Shown one piece after another: positions 1 through 6,733 of a DNA stretch of 13,840 bases (positions are counted from its first letter, which is position 1; each line of letters starts with the position of its first letter). Source of the DNA: Nitrospirota bacterium (GTDB lineage: Bacteria > Nitrospirota > Thermodesulfovibrionia > Thermodesulfovibrionales > Magnetobacteriaceae); NCBI GenBank assembly GCA_015233485.1, contig JADFXO010000070.1:1-13840 (forward strand), read 5' to 3'. The position numbers and the translations under genes are program-made. The notes under the pieces were generated by a model. The model did not search any database. It had not been told where the DNA came from and saw only the letters and a list, made by a program, of their open reading frames with translations.

Positions 1-1
1 A

Positions 2-253
2 GATGTAGTAACAGGCAAGGTGGAGATAACCTCGCAGAATCACAACTATTGTGTGGATATCGAATCCTTAAAAGGACAGGCCGTCCTCACTCACACGAAT
101 TTGTACGACGGCACGCCCGAGGGGTTCAGACATGCGGAGCTGCCCATATTTTCGGTTCAGTATCATCCGGAGGCTGCCCCTGGGCCAAACGATTCCAATT
201 ATTTATTCAGGAGATTTAAGGACATGATAACAGGAGGCCAATATGAAAGTTAA
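2..253 (+). CDS. carA: Carbamoyl-phosphate synthase small subunit, C-terminal part (partial, 5' end outside window)
   Basis: The frame is open from the window edge and ends at TAA 251-253. It encodes the last 83 or so residues of the class I glutamine amidotransferase domain of CarA. That subunit hydrolyses glutamine and passes ammonia to CarB for carbamoyl phosphate synthesis (pyrimidines and arginine). Visible family landmarks are EITSQNH near the left edge, THTNLYDGTPEG, and FSVQYHPEAAPGP, whose His and Glu belong to the Cys-His-Glu catalytic triad; the Cys lies outside the window. The ATG at 20 is internal, because homologous sequence (VVTGKV) continues upstream of it. No carB follows; the next gene is a Rieske protein whose ATG overlaps the carA end by 11 nt. 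The identification is secure. Confidence 0.95.
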   Translation, partial: DVVTGKVEITSQNHNYCVDIESLKGQAVLTHTNLYDGTPEGFRHAELPIFSVQYHPEAAPGPNDSNYLFRRFKDMITGGQYES

Positions 254-578
254 CAAAAGCGGCATTGAAGAAGGTTCGATGATAGAAGTCACAGAAGATG
301 GCAAGACTGTATTAGTGGCAAACGTGGGCGGCAGTTTTTATGCCGTGGGCAGCGTATGTCCGCATATGAGATGCCAGCTTCAGAAGGGCACGCTTGAAGG
401 CAGCACTGTGACCTGTCCATGTCATGGCTCGTCGTTTGACGTAACAACAGGCAAGATCGTGTCGTGGGTTCCAGGTATGTCAAAAGCCCTTGCGAGCGTG
501 TCGAGATATCTGGGATGGGCTAAGGATCTTAAAACATACGAAGTACGCGTGGACGGCGATTACCTGGAGATTTCTTAA
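243..578 (+). CDS. Rieske [2Fe-2S] ferredoxin-like protein
   Basis: This 111-aa protein is essentially one Rieske domain. The cluster-binding boxes are C39-P-H41 and C58-P-C-H61 followed by GSSFD, giving the two Cys and two His that ligate a [2Fe-2S] cluster. There is no signal peptide, Tat motif or membrane anchor, so it is predicted to be a soluble cytoplasmic electron carrier of the small ferredoxin (NirD or dioxygenase-ferredoxin) type, not a bc1-complex subunit. The start is the ATG at 243, with AGGAGG at 231-236 as ribosome binding site. It overlaps carA by 11 nt and lies 5 nt before the peptidase gene, so all three are probably co-transcribed. Residues 71-98 (about ten positions more than a minimal domain) lie between the second box and the final strands. 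The redox partner cannot be deduced. Confidence 0.9.
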   Translation: MKVNKSGIEEGSMIEVTEDGKTVLVANVGGSFYAVGSVCPHMRCQLQKGTLEGSTVTCPCHGSSFDVTTGKIVSWVPGMSKALASVSRYLGWAKDLKTYEVRVDGDYLEIS

Positions 579-583
579 CAAAA

Positions 584-2383
584 ATGGATACCATTGGGAA
601 TAACGAAATCAGCAGGGAAACCGGCGGCTACGAGAAGCGTAAATGGACGCTCACAGACCTTTTATTATCTTCTGACGCCCCAGAGACAGAGAAGATTATC
701 GGGGATTTAACATCACTGGTTTCAGAGATTGCCTCGTACAGGGAAGTTCTTACCGCGGATGTGTCAACCAGCGATTTTACCGCGTTTCTTCGTTTGATTG
801 AGAGATTTGCCGTTGAATCGAACCGCCTTACCGCGTATAGCCAGTTGTGGTTTTCTGAGGATACACAAAATCAATCCGCGCTTACATTTATGGGACGCGT
901 TGAACAACTGTTAACAGATATGTACAATGAGACGCTCTTTTGGGGGTTGTGGTGGAAGTCCTTAGGAGACGCAGATGCAAGACGCCTGATGAGCTCCTCC
1001 GGTGATTTACGTTATTATCTGGAGCGGGAACGCGCTTTTAAAGCGCATATACTGACAGAACCGGAAGAGAAGATAATTAACGTAAAAGACATAAACGGTA
1101 TAAACGCCGTCATTACAATCTACGATATGCTTACGAGTAAATACGCATTCGAGCTAGAGGTCGAAGGAAAGAAAATAAAGCCACTTACGCGCGACGCCCT
1201 TATGTCATACGTCCATCATTCAAATCCAGAGCTGCGTGAGGCCGCATATAAGGAACTCTTCAGGGTTTATTGCAATGATGAGGTAGTCCTGTCACAGATA
1301 TACGCATACAGGGTGCGCGACTGGGCGTCTGAACATGTCAGGATTAGAAATCATGAATCGGCCATCGGCGTGCGCAATCTCGCTAACGATATACCCAACG
1401 CGGTAGTGGATACGCTTCTAAATGTATGCGTGGAGGAATCGCACGTATTTCAGAGATTTTTCAAGATAAAGAGCCGTCTGCTTGGTTTGCCAAAGCTCAG
1501 GCGGTACGATATCTATGCCTCTGTAAAACGCGATGATGGGCAGCTCATCCCATACTCTACGGCGGTTGCGACGGTGTTGGATAGTTTTAATAAATTCTCT
1601 CCGGTGGTGGGGGCGTTAGCTAAGAGGGTTTTTGACGAGGCGCGCATAGACGCCGAGGACAGGCCGAACAAGAGGACAGGGGCCTTTTGTTATGGGGTGC
1701 TGCCGAATATGACGCCGTGGGTGTTGATGAACTACACGGGGAAACCGCGTCAGGTGGCCACGCTGGCGCATGAGCTTGGGCACGCGGTTCACGCACTTGC
1801 CGCGTCAGGGCATTCGGTGTTGACGTTTCATGCCCCGCTGCCCCTTGCGGAGACGGCGTCGGTGTTTTCAGAGATGCTGCTTACTGAGCGTATGCTTGCC
1901 GGGGAAGGCAGCCCTGAGGCAAAGACTGCCCTTATTTGCTCTGCCCTTGACGATATTTATGCCACGGTGCTGCGACAGGCGTATTTTGTCCTGTTTGAGC
2001 GCGAGGCGCATGGGATGTTGGCAGAGGGTAAAAACCCGGCAGAGCTGAACGCGCTGTACTTAAATCTTATGAGGAAACAATTCGGAGATTCCGTAGAGCT
2101 GACCGATGATTTCCAATACGAATGGATGGCGATTCCACATTTATTTCATACGCCATTTTACTGTTATGCCTACAGTTTTGGCGAGCTGCTGTCGCTTTCT
2201 CTGTATAATATGTACAAAGAAGAGGGTAGGGGGTTTGTTGATAAATTACTGAAAATCCTTTCATACGGCGGTTCGGCGTCCCCGCAGAATATCTTGAATG
2301 AGGCAGGCATAGACATATCAGACGCCGGGTTTTGGCGTGGCGGTTTTCGGGTTATAGACGGGTTTATAGATAAACTGTTATAA
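584..2383 (+). CDS. M3-family oligoendopeptidase (PepF-like zinc metallopeptidase)
   Basis: A 599-aa cytosolic zinc peptidase of the thimet-oligopeptidase/PepF fold, expected to cleave short peptides. The zinc motif is H396-E-L-G-H400. The third ligand is probably E423 in LAETASVFSE, the spacing expected for family M3. The C-terminal stretch FHTPFYCYAYSFGELL matches the conserved substrate-side Tyr/His segment of this family. The N-terminal roughly 200 residues are helical and resemble the M3 N-domain. There is no signal peptide. Length is normal for PepF-type enzymes (about 600 aa) and no key residue is missing. ATG 584 sits 5 nt after the Rieske stop, and the ribosome binding site is weak (GGAGA about 17 nt upstream), so translation may be coupled to the gene before. 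The exact subfamily is not certain. Confidence 0.93.
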   Translation: MDTIGNNEISRETGGYEKRKWTLTDLLLSSDAPETEKIIGDLTSLVSEIASYREVLTADVSTSDFTAFLRLIERFAVESNRLTAYSQLWFSEDTQNQSALTFMGRVEQLLTDMYNETLFWGLWWKSLGDADARRLMSSSGDLRYYLERERAFKAHILTEPEEKIINVKDINGINAVITIYDMLTSKYAFELEVEGKKIKPLTRDALMSYVHHSNPELREAAYKELFRVYCNDEVVLSQIYAYRVRDWASEHVRIRNHESAIGVRNLANDIPNAVVDTLLNVCVEESHVFQRFFKIKSRLLGLPKLRRYDIYASVKRDDGQLIPYSTAVATVLDSFNKFSPVVGALAKRVFDEARIDAEDRPNKRTGAFCYGVLPNMTPWVLMNYTGKPRQVATLAHELGHAVHALAASGHSVLTFHAPLPLAETASVFSEMLLTERMLAGEGSPEAKTALICSALDDIYATVLRQAYFVLFEREAHGMLAEGKNPAELNALYLNLMRKQFGDSVELTDDFQYEWMAIPHLFHTPFYCYAYSFGELLSLSLYNMYKEEGRGFVDKLLKILSYGGSASPQNILNEAGIDISDAGFWRGGFRVIDGFIDKLL

Positions 2384-2411
2384 TTTAGCTATATATCGGG
2401 AGGTACTTGAT

Positions 2412-2702
2412 ATGTCAGGAAGACTTATGTATCGTCCGTTTAAATCGCTCAAAAACATACCTGAACAAGAAAAGGAAATCCCTGCACCCGTATTAACCGA
2501 CATTGACTATTTTTTGACGGCGATGGAGCGTGTCAAAGAGATAAAGGAGTTCAGGGAAATACCGTATTGTCCTTCGGCAGTTACAATACCGGCCCGAAAG
2601 CCGTCAAATGATTGTCAGGCCGTTGAGGCTCAAAAGACGCTGACAGAAATCGTGACGGGCAAAAGTCCCGTAGAAATACGAAACACACAGGAGTACGTAT
2701 AG
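2412..2702 (+). CDS. N-terminal part of a Smr-family protein, ended by an in-frame TAG
   Basis: This 96-aa reading frame starts at ATG 2412 after a good GGGAGG site (2399-2404). It is charged, Pro-containing and low in recognisable domains. Segments such as RPFKSLK, AMERVKEIKEF and the final RNTQEYV resemble the linker region that precedes the Smr domain in bacterial Smr proteins. After the TAG (2700-2702) the same frame stays open without a gap to 3047 and carries a complete Smr domain. The simplest reading is one ancestral 211-codon gene interrupted by a single nonsense codon, where homologues typically have Glu after EYV (GAG to TAG is one change). Alternatives are a true nonsense mutation, suppression of the codon, or a sequencing error. 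On its own the fragment has no assignable function. Confidence 0.6.
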   Translation: MSGRLMYRPFKSLKNIPEQEKEIPAPVLTDIDYFLTAMERVKEIKEFREIPYCPSAVTIPARKPSNDCQAVEAQKTLTEIVTGKSPVEIRNTQEYV

Positions 2703-2753
2703 TGGGCTGCGACAGGGCGGGGTGAGCCACATAATCCAGCCGCAAGGAAAGAC

Positions 2754-3047
2754 TTGTTAAACCGCCTACACAGGGGGGAGTTTTCGGTGCAGGATTACTT
2801 AGATTTACACGGCTATACGCTGGAGGAGGCCGAGATAATGGCGGGGGAGTTCATCAGGGATTCTGTAAGGCGGCGCTTGAGGTGTGTAAAGATAATCCAC
2901 GGCAGGGGGCTGCGTTCGCCGTCTGGTCCGGTGATAAAGGACGCCCTAATGCGCTGGCTCACAGGCCGGAGAAAATACGTCAAGGCCTTTGCAACAGCAA
3001 GGGGATGTGACGGCGGCCTTGGCGCGGTCTATGTACTGTTAAAGTAA
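2754..3047 (+). CDS. Smr domain protein (MutS2 C-terminal-like nuclease domain)
   Basis: This 97-aa ORF is a full Smr domain, which in characterised members nicks or cleaves DNA or RNA. It shows LDLHG (D17, H19), the I-I-H-G-R-G box (H49-G50-R51-G52) and the closing GGLGAVYVLL, all hallmarks of the fold. It can be translated alone from TTG 2754, with AAGGA at 2744-2748 spaced 5 nt, but it is in the same frame as the preceding 96-aa ORF and only a TAG separates them. The sequence between (2703-2753) is also open and reads like a normal linker, and the residues just before the domain (LHRGEFSVQ) match the usual lead-in of full-length Smr proteins. Whether the cell makes a solo domain, a readthrough product or nothing cannot be told from sequence. 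The domain call is secure. Confidence 0.85.
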   Translation: MLNRLHRGEFSVQDYLDLHGYTLEEAEIMAGEFIRDSVRRRLRCVKIIHGRGLRSPSGPVIKDALMRWLTGRRKYVKAFATARGCDGGLGAVYVLLK

Positions 3048-3075
3048 TACATACAATTAAGAGGGGAAAAACATA

Positions 3076-4536
3076 GTGCTGACAAGATTAAAAGTCTCAG
3101 GATTTAAGAATCTCGTAGATGTGGATGTAAGTTTCGGCCCGTTTACGTGCATAGCCGGAGGCAACGGCGTCGGGAAATCCAACCTATTTGACGCGATACT
3201 TTTCTTAAGCGCATTAGCGGAGAAACCTATTATGGAAGCCGCTATGTTGGTACGCGGTAATAACGGCACGCCTTCCGCTTTAAAAAGTCTATTTAACAGG
3301 CACGGGGACAACTATGATAATAAAATGACATCTGAAGCAGAAATGATTGTGCCGAAAAAAGGTATAGACGATTTAGGGCAGGAAGTGGAAGCGAGTAATA
3401 CGTTTCTTAGATATTCACTTGAGTTAGGTTTTAACGAAAGTAAAGGCGGTTTAGAATTATTAAAGGAAGAGCTTGACCCGATAAAACTTGGTGATGCTCC
3501 TAATCATCTTCTTTTCCACCATGAAAAGGCATGGTTTGACTCTTCAATCATAGGAGAGAGAGCAATCCCAATTATTTCAACTGAAAATGGTTTATTAATG
3601 TTTTATCAAATCCCTGATATAGGCGATGGAGAGACTGGGCTTTCCGGGATTGGAGAGAGTACATTACCAGTCAATACATTACCTAAGACTGCGCTGTCTA
3701 CCACATCTATTCGGACTGCCCTCTATTCTATTGAAAGTAGTATTATGATAATGGCAAAAAAAGAAATGCAATCGTGGAGATTACTGCTCCTTGATCCATT
3801 GGCTCTTCGTGAACCTGATAAAATTAATGCCCCAAATCAATTAGGGTTCGACGGTTCACATCTTCCATCAACGTTATACAATCTATCGAAAGCAAACGGG
3901 AATGATGAATCAAGGGTTTATCAGGCAATCGCCAATCGGCTTTCAGAACTTATAGACGGTGTATCAAAAATAAGTGTTGACAGGGACGAGAAACGTGAAC
4001 TAATGACGCTTGAGCTGACTGACCGTAAGGGTACAAAGTTTGCCGCCCGCGATTTATCAGATGGAACGCTGCGGTTTTTGGCGACGGCTGTGATTGAGGC
4101 AGATGAGCAGATGCAGGGGCTTATATGTTTTGAAGAGCCTGAAAATAGTATTCACCCTGCGCGAATACCAGCGATGATTAAACTTCTTAAATATATAGCC
4201 ACCGATGTAAAGTTTCCTGTAGAGGAGGGTAACCCGCTTCGCCAGGTCATAGTTAATACCCATTCACCGGCGGTTGTCGCTCAAGTCCCTGATGACACCC
4301 TTATTATTGCAGAACTTAGAGAGACTTTAAGAGATAAGAAGCGTTTTAAAACTGCACGCTTTAGCTGGTTGCCCGATACATGGAGGGCAATAAATCAGCC
4401 AACCATTAGAGTTGTGGATAAGGGGACGCTCCTCACATATTTAAATCCAGTGCCATATGAGTCCGAGGTGAACGGCATTCGGGTCATTGATAGAGAAGAT
4501 CTTCAAGAATATCTTCCTTCTTATCCAGAGGATTAG
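3076..4536 (+). CDS. AAA-family (SMC/OLD-like, AAA_21 type) ATPase
   Basis: A 486-aa ABC-type ATPase of the RecF/SMC/OLD superfamily. The N-terminus (LTRLKVSGFKNLVDVDVSF) is the usual first strand pair. The P-loop is G28-GNGVGK34-S35. An ABC-signature-like LSDGT sits at 327-331, Walker B is LICFEEPE with the catalytic E353/E354, and the H-loop His is H396 in VNTHSP. About 290 residues lie between P-loop and signature, replacing a long coiled coil. No TOPRIM nuclease is fused at the C-terminus, unlike OLD/GajA. The start is GTG 3076 behind GAGGGG (3061-3066). The partner gene begins 2 nt after its stop. Base composition is visibly richer in A/T than in the flanking genes, suggesting transfer. 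Such ATPases commonly act as sensors or regulators in anti-phage systems; that role here is inference. Confidence 0.88.
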   Translation: MLTRLKVSGFKNLVDVDVSFGPFTCIAGGNGVGKSNLFDAILFLSALAEKPIMEAAMLVRGNNGTPSALKSLFNRHGDNYDNKMTSEAEMIVPKKGIDDLGQEVEASNTFLRYSLELGFNESKGGLELLKEELDPIKLGDAPNHLLFHHEKAWFDSSIIGERAIPIISTENGLLMFYQIPDIGDGETGLSGIGESTLPVNTLPKTALSTTSIRTALYSIESSIMIMAKKEMQSWRLLLLDPLALREPDKINAPNQLGFDGSHLPSTLYNLSKANGNDESRVYQAIANRLSELIDGVSKISVDRDEKRELMTLELTDRKGTKFAARDLSDGTLRFLATAVIEADEQMQGLICFEEPENSIHPARIPAMIKLLKYIATDVKFPVEEGNPLRQVIVNTHSPAVVAQVPDDTLIIAELRETLRDKKRFKTARFSWLPDTWRAINQPTIRVVDKGTLLTYLNPVPYESEVNGIRVIDREDLQEYLPSYPED

Positions 4537-4538
4537 AA

Positions 4539-5186
4539 ATGGATGAAATTACTTATTATACTTTGTTAACAGATGGCAGATCAGATAGAGTGCTTATTCC
4601 AATTCTTGAATGTTTACTTGATGAGTACTCTTCTAACATGCCTGTGAAAATCAAATGGGCGGATTTAAGCAATATGCCAAAACAAAAAAAATTAGAAAAG
4701 AGAATAGAAATGGCTATGAAGTTCTATCCCTGTAAGATTCTTTTCATTCACCGTGATGCAGAGAAAATCCCACATAAAGAACGAGTGCAAGAGATTCACA
4801 AGGCGATTGAAAAGATACCGAATATACCACCGGGGCTTACTACGATATGTGTTGTGCCTGTAAGAATGACTGAGGCATGGCTGTTAATTGATGGGGCAGC
4901 AATAAGGAAGGCTGCCGATAATCCAAATGGGGATGTTGACCTGAAATTGCCAAAGTCGAAAGAATTAGAAACTATTCCAGATCCAAAGGATGTGCTATCC
5001 CAACTCTTAATAGAAGCAAGCGGGTGTACCGGAGGGCGGAAGTTGGATAAATTTAAAGAAGATATTTCAGAAAAAGCCTTCAAGGTCGCTGAAAATATAG
5101 AAGACTTCTCACCGTTAAGGAGCTTACTTGCATTTCAAGCTCTTGAAGAGGAATTAAAGACTGTATTAAGCGAACTGAATCTGTAA
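4539..5186 (+). CDS. TOPRIM-like partner protein of the AAA ATPase (family not assigned)
   Basis: A 215-aa soluble protein starting 2 nt after the ATPase stop, so it is almost certainly translated with it. Three acidic motifs are spaced as in TOPRIM-like folds: TDGRSD (D12, D16) near the N-terminus after a beta strand, LFIHRDAE (D73, E75) after a hydrophobic strand, and VPVRMTEAWLLID (R109, E112). The arrangement resembles the nuclease or effector partners found beside AAA ATPases in defence pairs such as PARIS (ATPase plus DUF4435), AbiL and RloB-type loci. I cannot assign it firmly to any of these. It shares the A/T-rich composition of its partner. No membrane segment or signal is visible. 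Function as an effector nuclease is inferred from motif and context only. Confidence 0.6.
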   Translation: MDEITYYTLLTDGRSDRVLIPILECLLDEYSSNMPVKIKWADLSNMPKQKKLEKRIEMAMKFYPCKILFIHRDAEKIPHKERVQEIHKAIEKIPNIPPGLTTICVVPVRMTEAWLLIDGAAIRKAADNPNGDVDLKLPKSKELETIPDPKDVLSQLLIEASGCTGGRKLDKFKEDISEKAFKVAENIEDFSPLRSLLAFQALEEELKTVLSELNL

Positions 5187-5222
5187 CCCATTTTTTGACG
5201 CATGACCCTCATTTGAGGCAGT

Positions 5223-5252
5223 TTGTAATTCTTTAACCTGCAATGCTATAAT
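5223..5252 (+). promoter_or_regulatory. Sigma70-type promoter for the DUF1015 gene
   Basis: TTGTAA at 5223-5228, an 18-nt spacer and TATAAT at 5247-5252, with TG at 5244-5245 giving an extended -10. The predicted start near 5259 leaves a leader of about 33 nt before TTG 5292. It separates DUF1015 transcription from the A/T-rich cassette upstream. A short palindrome (CCTCATTTGAGG, near 5204-5215) lies just before it but lacks a T-run, so I do not call a terminator. Confidence 0.65.
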
Positions 5253-5291
5253 GGAGCTCCTAAATTCTATAGAGCAGTCAGAGAGGTTAAA

Positions 5292-6512
5292 TTGACCGAA
5301 GCAATCCCATTCAGGGGTTTGTTGTATGACCCTGAAAAGGTCTCAATGTATGACGTCACGGCACCGCCATATGACATTATAACCGGCGATATGCTGCAGA
5401 AGCTCTATAATCGCGGCCCGTATAATATAGCCAGGGTGGACTGTGGCTTAGAGACTTCTCCTGACGGCGGTAATCTGACAAAGTATCTGCTGGCATCCGA
5501 AAGTCTCAGGGCCTGGATAAATGAGGGCATCATAAAGTTCGGCGACAGGCCCGCTTATTATCTATATGAAACGGTCTATGAACTCGAAAACAAAAAAAAG
5601 ACGATGAGAGGCATCTTTGCCGCCGTCAAACTGTTTCAGCCAGGCAAGGGTATCTACCCGCACGAGATGACCCATTCCAAGCCAAAAGAGGACAGGTTCA
5701 ATCTGCTTCGCATCTGCAGGGCTAACACAAGCCCGATTTTTTCTATCTATAATAACCCCGCTATGAAGACAGCCGAGGTGCTGGGCAACACTCTTAAAGA
5801 GAAGCCATATCTCGAATTTACCGATGACGACGCCGTTGTCCATAAATGCTGGATAGTCAATGACGCGGCTCTTATAGAAACAATCCAAAACGGCCTCAGG
5901 GGAAGGGATATTTTTATCGCCGACGGCCATCACAGATATGAAACCGCCCTCAGATACCAGAATCTTATGAAAGAAGGCGCCGGCGGCTCCGATGCCGCGT
6001 ATAATTATGTGTTGATGCTGCTTGTAAACGTTGCGGACGATGGAATAACGATTAAACCTACGCACAGGCTGCTATCAGGGCTACCTGAGAGCGCGCTTGA
6101 AATATTAAAGACCCAGTTCGACGTGACACGGCTTACCCCCGGTACTGACATATTAAAGGCCATAGAGAATAAGTCGCACACTTTTGGGATGCTCCTAAGA
6201 GGCGGACAATTTTACACGCTTCAATACAAAGGAGAAACACCGCCCGGAGTTTTAGGGATAGACGTGATTATATTGCATGAAATAATTTTCAAAAAGTTGT
6301 ATAATGTCAGCGAATTCGGATATGACATGGATATGGCAAAGACGATTGCAAAGGTTGAAGACGGTCACTATGAGGCAGCCTTTTTTCTCAATCCCACGCG
6401 CGTTGAGGACATTGAGCTAGTGGCGAGGGCAGGCTTGAGGATGCCGCCTAAGTCAACATATTTTTATCCGAAGATACCGACGGGTATAGTGATTAACTAT
6501 TTTGATAAGTAG
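5292..6512 (+). CDS. DUF1015 family protein
   Basis: A 406-aa protein matching DUF1015 over its full length. Landmarks are IPFRGLLYDPEKV with APPYDIIT at the N-terminus, RPAYYLYE, GIYPHEMTHSKPKEDR, and D211-G-H-H-R-YETAL. The conserved acidic, His and Arg residues suggest a catalytic or phosphate-binding pocket, but the biochemical role of the family is not known to me. The start is TTG 5292 after GAGAGG (5281-5286), which fits the family N-terminus; no ATG is suitably placed. It is cytosolic, with no signal peptide. Its stop codon (TAG 6510-6512) lies inside the first unit of a 21-bp tandem repeat, so the gene end has been locally duplicated. It precedes the gap-pgk pair in the same orientation. 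Confidence 0.9.
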   Translation: MTEAIPFRGLLYDPEKVSMYDVTAPPYDIITGDMLQKLYNRGPYNIARVDCGLETSPDGGNLTKYLLASESLRAWINEGIIKFGDRPAYYLYETVYELENKKKTMRGIFAAVKLFQPGKGIYPHEMTHSKPKEDRFNLLRICRANTSPIFSIYNNPAMKTAEVLGNTLKEKPYLEFTDDDAVVHKCWIVNDAALIETIQNGLRGRDIFIADGHHRYETALRYQNLMKEGAGGSDAAYNYVLMLLVNVADDGITIKPTHRLLSGLPESALEILKTQFDVTRLTPGTDILKAIENKSHTFGMLLRGGQFYTLQYKGETPPGVLGIDVIILHEIIFKKLYNVSEFGYDMDMAKTIAKVEDGHYEAAFFLNPTRVEDIELVARAGLRMPPKSTYFYPKIPTGIVINYFDK

Positions 6513-6608
6513 CGGTAAAGCTGTGATAAGTAGTAGTAAAGCTGTGATAAGTAGCAGTAAAGCTGTGATAAGTAGCAGTAAAGCTGTGATAAGTAGCAGT
6601 AAAACGTC
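6504..6608 (+). repeat. 21-bp tandem repeat, five units, overlapping the DUF1015 stop codon
   Basis: Units start at 6504, 6525, 6546, 6567 and 6588. Each begins GATAAGTAG; the first four end AAAGCTGT and the fifth diverges after 16 bases. Units 3 and 4 are identical; units 1 and 2 each differ by one base at the CAG/CGG/TAG position. Unit length is a multiple of three, so in the DUF1015 frame every full unit carries TAG and TAA, forming a series of in-frame stops. The first nine bases of the unit are the last two sense codons plus the stop of DUF1015, so the array probably arose by slippage or unequal duplication of the gene end. Confidence 0.93.
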
Positions 6609-6616
6609 AGGAGGCT

Positions 6617-6715
6617 TTGTCTCCGAATAATTATCTGAAAAGCGCAGGGGTTTACGAAAAAGCAGGGGCTTATGCCAGAGTTTTAGCGGAGGCTGCGGCT
6701 ATGTTTGCCACCTGA
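6617..6715 (+). CDS. Possible 32-aa small ORF between the repeat array and gap (uncertain)
   Basis: An open frame from TTG 6617 to TGA 6713-6715 encodes 32 residues (reads SPNNYLKSAGVYEKAG, then an Ala-rich helix ending MFAT). Codon choice looks like the neighbouring genes. AGGAGG (6609-6614) is only 2 nt from the TTG, too close for a normal ribosome binding site, and that site also forms a GGAGG/TCTCC hairpin (6610-6624). The ORF ends 18 nt before the gap ATG. It may be a leader peptide, a decayed gene end or chance. No family recognised. Confidence 0.22.
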   Translation: MSPNNYLKSAGVYEKAGAYARVLAEAAAMFAT

Positions 6716-6733
6716 GCGATGGAGGAGGTTCGT

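Noticed and set aside
2700..2702. Reassigned TAG (for example pyrrolysine)
   Set aside because: Other genes here end with TAG immediately before a new start, and Smr proteins are not known pyrrolysine proteins; a point mutation or error is simpler.
5204..5215. Terminator after the ATPase/TOPRIM-like pair
   Set aside because: The palindrome has a 5-bp stem, a 2-nt loop and no T-run after it; the T-run at 5191-5196 comes before it.
3048..5291. Mobile element carrying the ATPase cassette
   Set aside because: No transposase, integrase, terminal inverted repeats or target duplications could be seen at the cassette edges; transfer is suggested only by composition.
5562..6065. 167-codon - strand open frame inside DUF1015
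   Set aside because: Fully covered by a well-supported + strand gene; no motif or start signal.
6504..6608. CRISPR array
   Set aside because: Repeats are directly adjacent 21-mers with no unique spacers and no cas genes nearby.
6617..6715. Resemblance of YLKSAGVYEKAG to the PurM N-terminus
   Set aside because: Only a few residues agree and the rest of the enzyme is absent; too weak to call a purM fragment.
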